Positions 23,791-34,825 of a stretch of DNA of 64,000 nucleotides are shown here, one piece after another (within the stretch, counting starts at the first letter, position 1; the number at the start of each line of letters is the position of its first letter). Below the pieces are notes generated by a model. That model was not told the DNA's origin. It ran no database searches and saw only the letters and a list, made by a program, of their open reading frames with translations. The position numbers were made by a program, and so were the translations under genes. Origin of the DNA: Smittia aterrima (Eukaryota; Arthropoda; Insecta; Diptera; Chironomidae); contig CP093829.1 of the NCBI GenBank assembly GCA_033063855.1, positions 8,318,243-8,382,242 of the forward strand. The letters are read 5' to 3'.

Positions 23791-25927
23791 AAAAACTTTA
23801 AGAAAAACTTTTCTGACTTTACTTAGCTTTCTAAAATTCTATTATGTTGCAGCACAACAAAATATTTTTCTCGTGAGTGCTACGAGCATAACGACGAGGC
23901 CACAAGCAAACCATTCATTTCGCTCGTGGAAATGAAAAGCTTCATGAATGAAAAATGAATTCTCGGTGGACCGAAATTCACTTGTTTGCCTTTCATCCGG
24001 AACTGTCGAGATAGAAAGGAAAAAATTCTCTCGAAGCTGAGGTCGAAGGTTACGTAACGAAAGGCCGACCGCAAATCAGAGTAAAGCTCGGAAGTTACCA
24101 CAACAATTTGGTCAGCTCACTTCACAACAATTTACACAAAACCGGAGGAAGTTTGTTTGTTGCGGGAAAATTCAATTTTCCTCGACGCCGAGCAGACTTA
24201 AAAATTAATGAGAATAAACAAAACAGACTCATTACGAAACAATTAAAACTTCAACATGCAACTGCTTTAAAAGTCCTTCAAGATCATAAATTGAATGAAC
24301 GTCAGAGAAGGATTTTGCATTGTCTAGTGAGCTTTCGAGTTATAAGCGGATTCATCTCTTTTCATATTTCTTGAATCATTGAAAGTCTGTTACCTCTCGA
24401 TTGCTTCGAAATCTTTGTGAGATGCTCAATGAGTGTAACATAAAGCCTTCGAGGAAGGTTTAATGTTCCACATGAAAGATGTTTATGTTCCCTCGTCAAT
24501 GAATGCAAAGCTTCTCGCCTGAAGCAATTTGTTACGGTTACCGTTCCGTATCGTCGATAACGATGATTGATTGAATTTTCCACTGAAATGCTCTTCTTGC
24601 CTTAACTTCTAATGAACCGAACAAACTCACCTACATCTCAAATGACTCATGTAAAAAAGAGCTTTTACCGTATTGACTGTGATAAATGTTTACTGCAGTG
24701 TTGGACGAAATAAATCAACGAGAAATGTGCGAACAAAAAACGTAAAATTTCAAATAAATCAAAAATTCATGAGCGCATAGCGAGAGTATGAAATATGTTT
24801 CAAATTGCTTTTTAAGCACATGAGAGAGATTCACAACGTTCAAACGAGATGAACGTAATAAATCTCTCCACATGAGCTTTGAGGATCAGCGGTCGCTTCG
24901 ATGATTTTGAAAATAGAAAACTTTTCAAGCTCATTCAACTTGTTCTGCTCTCAATGTTGCGACAAAGCTTGAAATTTGATTAAAATCAAAATCTCTGCTC
25001 TTGACTCTCTAACCAAATATTAATTTTGTATGCTAAGGACTTGTCAAAGCAACATCCTATTAACATTTCATGACTGAATCTTCTTCACGTCGTTATCAGC
25101 ACGTGCGCGACATCAAATGTGAACATCAGGCAAAAGGAAAAACTCGCTTCTTGATGTTTCATTAAATTTTCAAAGTAAATAATTATCCAATCTCACGAGC
25201 TTCAAGCAAAAAAGCTTTTCATAGTCGCAACATTATCTTTGTTTGCACAGCCAGTGAAGTAGATTTGAGCTTTTAGACTGAAACTGAACCTTCTCTTGAG
25301 TTGTCGACGACGAGGATTTATTTCAAAGAATTAAAGCAGATTAAGAAGAAAAGTCTTTTGCTTCAACTAATGCTCAAGCTTCATTTGAAAGTTTAATCAG
25401 TCTTGAAAGGATTTTAAATATCAAAGAGAAGTTTAATCGAGATTGTATCGCTTTGATATTCAAAGGAAGCCAATCACAGTTGGAATCTACGTCGAAGCTG
25501 TTTCTATGAACGACAGAATTATAAAAGCTTTTCTCTTCGCTGATGGCAAAATGATTGCGGCGAACGTGGAAGTTTAAACAAGTTTAATTACTTCCTAATG
25601 ACTCTCTTCCTCCCACTCATCGTCTGTAATTCCGTTCAATTGAATCATCATCTCACTGACAATAACACGAAAGCAAAGAATTGTTTTCAATTCAGTTCAC
25701 AATTAGAATCAGAAGCCTTGGAGGAAATTTCCGTGGGCTGATGCCCTAGAATCCCAAAATAACTTATTCGAATAAAAAATTGATTGATTTGTAAAAGTCT
25801 TTACTTCAAAGGCACTCTCTTATAATTTATCACTGATAAACGATTTCTCGCTCTTCTGGTTTTTCTTTGACAAAATAATAAAATTGATATGAAGCGGAAA
25901 TCTAAGGAAAAATTATTTTCCGGTTGA
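23791..25927. other. Spacer between inverted arms, right part, no gene seen
   Basis: AT-rich sequence between the F-box block and the right arm. Open frames here are short and lack family resemblance or plausible splice structure. It is probably the ancestral upstream flank of the right-arm gene. Confidence 0.5.
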
Positions 25928-28900
25928 GATATTTCATGAGAATTTTGTGAGGCTGAGAAAAGCTTTCGAGTTTCAAGTTCGCCTCGTTGTGTTTGAAACT
26001 GGAAATGTTTCGTGGAAAGTGAGAACTTCCAATAAGGATTTGCGAATGTTTTTCATGATTGTTCGATTCAGTTTTCATCGAGAGCTCTTGGCGTCAACAT
26101 CTGCATTCGTTTGACCGCCAACAAATTCAGTGAATCAACCAGAAAAAGAAAAAATCTCTCAGATTTAATTGAAGAAGTTTTTTGTTGGACATCCAAGCAC
26201 CAAAGGAAAGAATTTGCGCAGTGAGTGTGTCAAGAGTGATAAGAGAAAAGCGAAAGGACGAAGTGTAAACAGAAAGAAAGAAAGTCGCTCGAGCAAACAC
26301 CGAAAGGAATAAATTTGCGTTTTTGTTTACAGTTTGGGCAATTTCCATAAAACATTTTTCATCCTCGTCGCTTCATTTCGATCGGATTTAATCCGATTTG
26401 TTATGTAACGGAAGCGTCAGGAAAGGAAATTCGGATCAAGGGAAATTGAAAAATATCTTCTGTTGTATCTCAGGATTAACTTGAATCTCAGGTCTCGCTG
26501 TTTAACGTCAGAAACTTCTGTTGAATCGAGAACATGTTAAAGCAAACTCAGCATTGCACTTTGAACTTTTGATTGTAACAATTCTCGGATGTAAAATCGA
26601 TGCCGACGCTTTTTTTGGCTCGACTTCAAGTTCTCGTGATGGATTCGCACGAGCCTGCCAGAAACGTCAGAGGAGTCACGTGCACATCAATTAAGCGAGT
26701 TTTTGGGAAAACTTTCGACAACTCGATTACGATTTTCCAATCTCAAACAAAGATCTCATCGCATTATCCTGTCGCGTTTGATGAACACAATGAATGAGAT
26801 TTAAAAATCTCAATGGAATTGAACGTGATTGAAAAACTTTTCCTCAGAGAAATCATTTCGAGACGGAAACGAAAATTGATGAAACTTTTCTCGCAAAACT
26901 AATGAAGTTGCGGTGGCGATTCTTTCTCTGACTGAGCTTTCTCTCTCTCGGTTGAGCTTTCAATTGCTTATCGGTCTAAAAAGCTTTGTGACAAATCCGA
27001 TTAAATCATTAAATTCCGAATGTTCAATTGAGCAATAATTTTTCATTCGATTGAACTTTCTCGAAACGAGGACGACAAATCGAAATGGAAACAAAGTTGC
27101 GAATCGAGAGCAAAAATTCAACACGAAATCAATGCAAACGCTTTAAGTTTTAAATTTTCTTGCAGTCAGCAGAAAACTCTTCTCAATAACGTTTATCAAA
27201 CTGAAGGCTTTTCTGAAGACGAGAAGAAATAATTTGATTCAATTATGAGTCAGCGAAGTCTGGGGAATTCAATTACAATGTTTTATTGCCATTGGATCAA
27301 CGTCGAAGGGGAGAAAGTAGAAAGGCAAACAGAGGAGGGAAAGTCTTTTTGTAGCGTGAGCGACATTTGACATTGACGCGAAGGTTCCAACGACTCAGAT
27401 ATCATTTGACAATATTTTCAAGACTCTCTTGACCTGTGAGCTCTTTCTATGTCGACAAGTTCCTTTGGTTTCTATGGAAGCGAAACGTGATCGGAGCAAA
27501 GTTGTTTTAGCGAGTTGCTCATTCGAGCTGGCAACTTATAACAAAAGAAAAAGGGGAAACTGAGTGCCAAACATGTTGTTCTTCTCTCCTAACACTCAGA
27601 CTCGGCATGTGTGAGCGTTCATGCATGAAATGCCATCGATTTTCTTCAGTCAGTTAAACGCTTTTCTATTTTTGAAAATTCTCATTTTTTCTCTTTATAA
27701 AATTCAATTGAAATCGATATTTTCCGATGGCTCAATGGGAACAAGTGGAATTTAGGAGTAGACACGTTCGTTCGTCGAAGCAATTGATAAGTTTTCCTTG
27801 TAAAATATTGACATGAAGTGTTTGTGGCACATCTGCAAAGCATAGATGAATGGCTCGGAACGTGCTTTACAATCGTAACGAGGGAGCTTCGATGATACGT
27901 TTTATGTTGGTCGATGGGGAGAGAAATGGAAATTTACGATAGAAGCCGTGTTCGCTTTCGATGCTTCGTCGACGTTGTTCAATGCTGCTCGCGCTGTTTC
28001 CAATGAAAACATTTCAGTGATAAGAGAAATAAACAACGACGGCGATGACATGAACTCCAGTTTCAAGTTGGAATCGAAATCGATCAGATGTTTCTTTTCC
28101 TTCAATTAAATTCTCCAATTGCATCGTCTCTTTGTCAGTCTGAGTTTGTGGATTGTGAGAGCTCAAAGTATCTCGAAAGTTCAATGAAAGTGATCGATCT
28201 CGATGTTTGCTTTTCCTTATCAATAAATAAATTTAATTTCGTTGCGTGTGAGTTGATTTAAATAAAATAATTCATCTGCGAATTATTAACGAACTCGTTG
28301 GTTTATCAAACAGAGAATTTCCGATTGACTTTTTGCATTTTGATTGTCATCGGCAAATGAATATTTCGATATTTAATTGCACTCGACATAAAAAAATTGC
28401 CCGAAACTGTTAAGCAAATAAACTATTGACGACGAAAAGGAAAAAAAACTTTTTTTTCGATTCGAATGATAAAAAGTTTTTTCTTTATTAATCAACAGAA
28501 TTAACAAAATTGAGTTCCGGATAAACACAAAAAGAAGAAGAAAGAGGAGAAACCAAGGAAAAGGAAAAGTTTATGGAAGCAGAGTTGAGAAGTTTTAATT
28601 AAAATTAAGTTGAGAGTTGAGTGGAAACCAAAAGTGAAATGATCGTCCTGTGACGAGAGCAAAGAGTTGATTACGTTAAAGTGAATGAGACGTTGGCAAA
28701 ACTCGATTATAGTTAGATGAGATTGTTCTCGAATCAAAGTCAGAGCGAAAGAGAAATTGTTTGTTGATGATGATGAAAGCTGTGTTTAGAAGAATTTTCA
28801 AAAGCTCGTCGAAGGATAAAGTGGCGGTAGCGGAGATCAACAAGAACGAACAGGAAGGAAGCAGCACGAACAACGGCAGCAGCAAAAACGGAACTGGAAG

Positions 28901-30276
28901 TCCGTCTCGTCGCGTTAAATGGTGAGAATAGAATCATTCTCATCCTTTCGTAAAGTTTCGGTCGATTGCAGTAAAACCATTTCCATTCTCACAGTTTAAT
29001 GAGCGCCATGAGCATTGAAAACATTTTACATGAAACTCTATTTGCCGCATTAAACAGATGGCAACAATTGAAATGAAATTCGGCCACAGAGACCAAAGCT
29101 TTGCTGCTCATTGTCGTCATTTAAATTTCACTTCACAAAGAGAACGCAATTTGACTTTGAAAAGACTTTGAAAGCGTCAAAATGAAAGTTTCTTCAACTT
29201 CACTTTAACTTTTCAATAAAGCAGCTTCGTTGATATTTGAGCTCGTCGACTTTGTGATGCTCGAAGGCTGCAACACGAGACACGAGTGATGACAGGAAAA
29301 TTTGTTTCAACGTCGCAGCTTTAATTGACATGACACAAATGATTCCACAAGCACGAGAAGCTTTCATTAAAAATGTTTCTCGTTGAGAGAAACAAAAGGA
29401 CGAAGATGAAATTAAAATTATGCGCAGACTGTTGCAAATGAGAATGAGACGAGCTCAAATTACTTTTTTCCTGAAACGAAAATTCTTTGCAACGACTTCG
29501 TTGGAGAAAAAACTCATTTTCATTCACTTCGAATCGTTAATTTGTGAATGGAGAGCAATAATCATTAATTTCAATGAAATTACGAGCCCAAAGAGTTGCG
29601 TAATTACCGTTTATCATTTTTAATCGCTTCGTGGTCATCGCTCGTGTTTAATTTATCATTTATTCCTCTCGTTTCAGTAGCACAATTGCATCGAGCAATA
29701 GCAGCAAGTCAAAGCTTCCCATTGTCCCGAAAATCGACACAACAATCCGAGCCAAGCGGTTAATGAAAGAGTTCAGGGAGCTTCAGAAATCTCAGAATGA
29801 TCGCAGCGAGAAAATCTTTTCGGTAATTTGCATAAAAATTAAATTTTCTCTCGTTTTCACACAAATTATTCTGTTTGCGCTTCACCAATCAACTCAACTC
29901 GACATCGTTCACTTCTCAGGCCGAGCTAATTAACGATAATTTATTCGAATGGCATGTGCGACTCTTTCATCTCGATCCCGAGTCGCCTCTAGCCCAGGAC
30001 ATGGTTGAACTCAACGTACCCAGCATTTTGCTTCATCTGATTTTCCCCGACAACTTTCCCTTCGCTCCGCCGTTCATGAGAGTCGTCGAACCAAGAATCG
30101 AGAAAGGTTTTGTGATGGAAGGCGGCGCCATTTGTATGGAGCTCTTAACACCGCGAGGTAGAGAACTTCAATTTGAACTTAAAACTGTTTTGACGACGAG
30201 ATTAAATTTTTATTTCTTTGCTTAGGTTGGGCTTCCGCTTATACGATCGAAGCCATTCTCATGCAGTTTGCTGCCA
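25928..30276. repeat. Right arm of the large inverted duplication (ancestral side)
   Basis: Reverse complement of 17081-21592. This arm holds the complete UBE2QL1-like gene, whose coding sequence continues 146 bases past the arm edge at 30276. It is therefore the likely source, and the left arm the derived copy. The upstream 2.8 kb (25928-28766) carries no convincing additional exon. Confidence 0.9.
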
Positions 30277-30422
30277 GCTTAGTAAAAGGACAAGGAAGGA
30301 TTTGTCGTAAAACGAAAATAAACAAAGAATTCAACCGGAGAACAGCAGAAGACGCTTTTCGATCCCTCGTTAAGACTCACGACAAATACGGTTGGATCAC
30401 GCCTTCCTTGTCTGATGGTTAA
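28767..30422 (+). CDS. UBE2QL1: UBE2QL1-like ubiquitin-conjugating enzyme E2
   Basis: Exons 28767-28921, 29678-29822, 29920-30157, 30226-30422; all phases agree and give 244 residues. Residues 1-60 are Ser/Asn/Lys-rich and probably disordered. The UBC core starts near residue 80 (RAKRLMKEFRELQKSQ) and runs through NDNLFEWHVRLF, LHLIFPDNFPFAPPFMRVVE and EGGAICMELLTPRGW, with Cys172 as the presumed thioester cysteine. The tail SLVKGQGRICRK to FRSLVKTHDKYGW matches UBE2Q-like E2s, which lack the usual HPN motif (family knowledge). Three in-frame ATGs stand in a row at the start; the first was taken. It is transcribed away from its inverted copy. Length is slightly above vertebrate UBE2QL1 because of the N-terminal extension. 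Confidence 0.9.
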
Positions 30423-33131
30423 GATGACAAGCCTCAGATTCTTTCTCTCTGGTATGTCGGATTACATCGACCCGACCTTCAGAAAAGTTTATAGAAAAAA
30501 ATTCCATTCGATTCATTGAAAAGCTGATACGAAGTTTTGGCACGCGTCTCCTTTGGACGGCCCCTCTGGGGATGACTCATCTGCATTTCTCATCCCTTGA
30601 ATTATTTTTTTTAAAGAGAAGTCAAAATATTGTGATAAAAGTTTCCGATAAAAAATATCTTCATCTTCATTTTCGAGCTAAATGCTTCTCATTCCTGTCG
30701 ACAGTTTAAATCTCCTCAATTCTTCATCGGCATTGAAGACTTAATGACTCATAAAGTAATCTCCACAAGACCCTAGCAAAAAACAATCGAGCCGAATGAG
30801 AATCCGATTATCTTTGAAAAGCTAAGTCGAAATTTATCTGCGCCCAGAACGAAAAGGAATTCGCCAAATGACGTAGAAGCTCTTCGCATTTAATCTGAAA
30901 CGTTTCGTCTTAAAGTGAAAACAATTTTTCTTGGTCTCGCCTCTTCGTCTAAGATCCTTCAATTCTCAAGAAAGAAAAAAGTCTTCTTCATGTAGGGAGA
31001 GAATGAATGGGAGCGAGCTTATGCTCTGTGACAAGATAACTTTATCTTAAGGAAGAATAAATCGCTTTTCTTTTCCCTACGTCATTGAATTGTGTGTGTG
31101 TTTGTATATTGGAAGCGATGTACATGTTTCAACCCAACTTCCTCTTGTTTAACAATTCAGAAAGCATCGTCAATCTTTAAGCTTCCGAAAAGCTGAGTGA
31201 ACAGAGTAATGCAGACTCTTCTCAGAAGAGTCTTCTGACATTGCAGTTAAGCTCATCTCTACTCTGAATCAGGATGCTAATGGAGACGGAGACATTCGCC
31301 CAAAAGGTTCTTAATAAAATATGTGACAAACGCTGTCAAATTTCCCTCGTCATCTTTCTCGGTTGTCACGCAGAAAAACTTAGCGACAGGAGAAATATCC
31401 TCACGAAAGATAAAAAGAAAAGTCAACAGCTCAAAGTCAACTTTTTGATAGCAGACACTTAAAAAATATCTCTCCGGAGGAGCAAAAAGGCTGAATCCAC
31501 CCACGCGTTTCGAATTGAATAATAAAAAGAAAAATTATTAGGAAGATAGATGCTGTAAACAAAGTTACGTCCTATGGAAGTTTAGTTCATGAAGTTTTAT
31601 TGATTTTACGTCATTTGCCAAATTTTAGATTTCGATTGTTGATATTGAAAATAAATTGAACATGGCTCAAAGCAAACACGAGTAGAAAATTGATATCATC
31701 GATGTAAAAAGACAACATTTTAATGAAAATAAATATGCAACCGATCCTATCTCGAGAGTCTTTTACTGAAGTTAAATTTCAGAGAAGAAAAGCATCGCTG
31801 CGAGCTCATCAGAGCGGAAATTGGATTTTGAGATGGAAAATTGTGATGTCTAGGAGATGAAGTCGTAAAATTCTTTTTAGCTAATGAAAGTCACTTCTTT
31901 CTGTCTTTTTATATTTTCGTCTGTCTTAACTTTTTCTTTTCTTTTTAATTTATTCCTTTTCACGAAAACTCGAAATCTCAAAGTTTTTCGTTGTTTCCAA
32001 TCCATGATCAAGCTAATCCTTTGACGAAGTTATATTCTTGCTTTGCATACTTCTTCGACATTAACATAAAACTTGAATAAAAGTAGCGATGGGAATATTT
32101 GCAGACAGTTCTCGACCCAAATCTAAACGAGCTCAAAGAAAAGTGCCAAGTTTTGTGCTCATTGCAGAAAATCGTCGCGTCTGTAAAACTTCACGAGATT
32201 GCGGTTGCTTTTGTAACCTCGGAGTTGACTTGGTCAGCAATGTGGAGATGAACAAATTGAGAGAACAATTTGCTAAGTTGAAAGTTACTTTTGTTAAATT
32301 GAAAAGTTAAATGGAAATTCAAGGAAAATTTGGGTTTTGTTTGTCTATCTTCGTAGAATTACCTTCTACTTCGTTTACATTCTGTTATGGTCAGGGGCCG
32401 AGGGAGAAGTTCCCTTGATGTCTACAAAATAAGAAAACAAACCCTTAATTGAAAAAGCTCTTTCAAATCTCATTTGCTCGGTAAATTTATTAAAAGGAGA
32501 AATTTTATTTTGCGAAAAAAGGAAAAACTTTGCACCCCGAAAAATATTTGAACCGCGCTAACGAATAATTTTGTTTTGTAAATGAAGCTTTCAACATTTT
32601 CGAAATTCGAGTTTAGGAGAATTGAAATTGACGTCACAGAGAAGAATTTTCCGAGGGAAAAAGTTTTAAATAATAAATTAAATATTTTTAAAATTTTCCT
32701 TAGATTTTAATAAAATTTAAAAAATATTTGAGAAAAAAATATTCAATTTAAGGAAAATTTAGAATAAATTTTATAAATTTTCTTTTCTTTCTGTTTAAAA
32801 GATTATCAAATATTTCAACTTCTAAAAAACTTAAATGTTACATTTATTCTCAAAAAATTTACCTCTGCGACATCACTTACTCACATTTGGGGGTCAGAAG
32901 TTTATAATTTTCGAAGTCCCGACAAGAGAAGATAGAACAGATAAAAAAATCATTAAAATTCAAGAGTTTTTCCACATCAGCCAGCAAAGATTTTATACAA
33001 ATGAAAAGTTTAATTCACAGTCATTAGCGATCGCTATTCGCATCTATCAGTGCACGATCCTGAGAGAATTGCATTTCAAACCAAGACTGAAAGAAGTGTG
33101 AAAAGATCAAGTGAGAGAAAAAAATCTTCAA
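30423..33131. other. Intergenic region, UBE2QL1-like to PABIR-like
   Basis: It contains the UBE2QL1-like 3' UTR (AATAAA at 31056 is one possible signal) and, toward the right, very AT-rich sequence (about 32640-32800). No coding exon was recognised; the open frames at 31274-31504 and 32089-32310 have no protein-like features. Confidence 0.5.
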
Positions 33132-34388
33132 ATGGAGAATGAGTCGAAAATATTGTTGAAAAAGTGTTCGTCATTAAGCAATCTTCAGCTTCAGAACAAC
33201 CAACAGCCTCCTATGAGTCCTACGCCGCCACTCAACAGCCCAGTTCAGAGGTAAACTTTAAAGAATTTGCCACAAATTAGCGCTCGAAAACTAAATTTTC
33301 CATCCACCATGTTTCAGAGAACAGTTGTCATTTTCCCTTCTAACCCCGAGAGCTCGTCGCTTTTCATGTTCGAGTAACTCGAATGGACCGACGAGTGGTC
33401 TCGTCAGCCCTGGCCCACGATTAGCACCAAGAATATCACAGTTGAGACAAGAGGAATGCGCTGACGTTCAGAATCGAGAAGCTACACACGAACGTGAGGT
33501 GCACTCGGCATTGTCGATATCGCAAAGTTACGAAGATCTGACTTTAGTCATGAGCGAGAATTGGACATTTAAGGGCAGTGAAGAGTTTAGTAATCCACTG
33601 CACGTTACACTGCCCAGCAACAATGTTTGTTCATCACCATCGCCCACAAGGTAGTTAAAAAAAACTTCTTTTTTAGCAAAAGGTCTTTGACGATCAATCG
33701 AATAAAAATTCTTTTACAGTCGACACAACGTCGTACGATTACAATATGGAATGTCACCTTCGCCAACGCGACGCAGTTTTGCGACAAGACGTTCCATGTC
33801 GCCGATTGCTATTCGTCCGAGTCCATTAGGCTCCGTTAAACGAAAATTCGACATGGTCGACGATGGAAATTCCTGCTCAAGCTCAACTTCATCATCACAA
33901 CCATACAAAAAGATTTTCACGGAAAGGTGAGAATGAAAAGTTTAAATTATCGTTCAATATTCTGAATTTACTCTTTTAGCTTCAGCCGTGGATCATCGCC
34001 AATCATGTCGCCTTTGCCTATCTGTCCGAGTCCAGACTCATCAACAAACAACAGTAGCGAGACAGGACGCTCAACGCCAAAGATGTTCATCACAAAGGCT
34101 TTCAGCTCAATGACATCATCACCTTTATCTACCTTCTCCTTAGAGAACGACTCTCCTGGCAGTAGTGCGGCTTCAATGGATGTTGGCTCAACTTCTGGTG
34201 ATAGCGGTGTCGATGCTGGATCAGATGTTGGTTCATCAAGTGAACTTGTATCAGATGCTTCTTCAGTTGACTTAGTGACAAAGAAGGTCGAGAAGAAAAA
34301 TCCATCGATTGATGAGATGGATGTTTTGGAGCCAGAATCGTCGGCCTCAGCTTGCATACCAATGACTATTGATAAGGAAAACTTGTAG
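33132..34388 (+). CDS. PABIR/FAM122-family PP2A-B55 regulator
   Basis: Exons 33132-33250, 33318-33650, 33720-33926, 33980-34388 (TAG) give 355 residues with consistent phases. The diagnostic block at residues 74-101 (RLAPRISQLRQEECADVQ, then NREATHEREV) matches the conserved helical region of FAM122A/PABIR1, followed by ALSISQSYEDL. A second conserved block, SPSPTRRSFATRRSMSPI then RPSPLGSVKRKFDM, lies in exon 3. Family members bind and inhibit PP2A-B55 and affect the cell cycle (family knowledge). The rest is Ser/Pro-rich and probably disordered with many SP sites, so phospho-regulation is plausible. The final exon ends TIDKENL. Confidence 0.85.
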
Positions 34389-34647
34389 ATTGTAGACCCG
34401 AATGTGTCCAAATCGTGTGTGTGACCTCAATCGCATTACTGTCGTTCTTTTCTCTTTCACACAAACTCACTTTTGTTTCAACATCGTTAATTATTTATCG
34501 TTTAAGCTGAAATGTGAACTTAAATTACTTGCTCGTGAACTGTATCACCTTTTGAGCTTACTTTTTGTTATGTGATTTTAAATGATTGTAAAGTAAAATA
34601 ATTAATTCGATGAAACAAATTTGAAGAATCATTGAAAACTTGATTGA

Positions 34648-34653
34648 AATAAA
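34648..34653 (+). terminator. Poly(A) signal of the PABIR-like gene
   Basis: AATAAA 260 bases after the TAG at 34386-34388, inside an A-rich stretch, is a plausible polyadenylation signal. A second AATAAA follows within ten bases. Confidence 0.5.
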
Positions 34654-34825
34654 AAATAAAATCTTTTTGATGATTTTTAAATTAAAACTTTGTTCGATCC
34701 TAATTAGGAAATATTTTTGCAGTTGAATCATTTTTTGCATGAGAAATCATTTTTATTAAAAATTGAATCATGAAAGACAAAGCAAGAGGAAGAGGAAATA
34801 AAATAAATTTATAGAATATCTCGAA

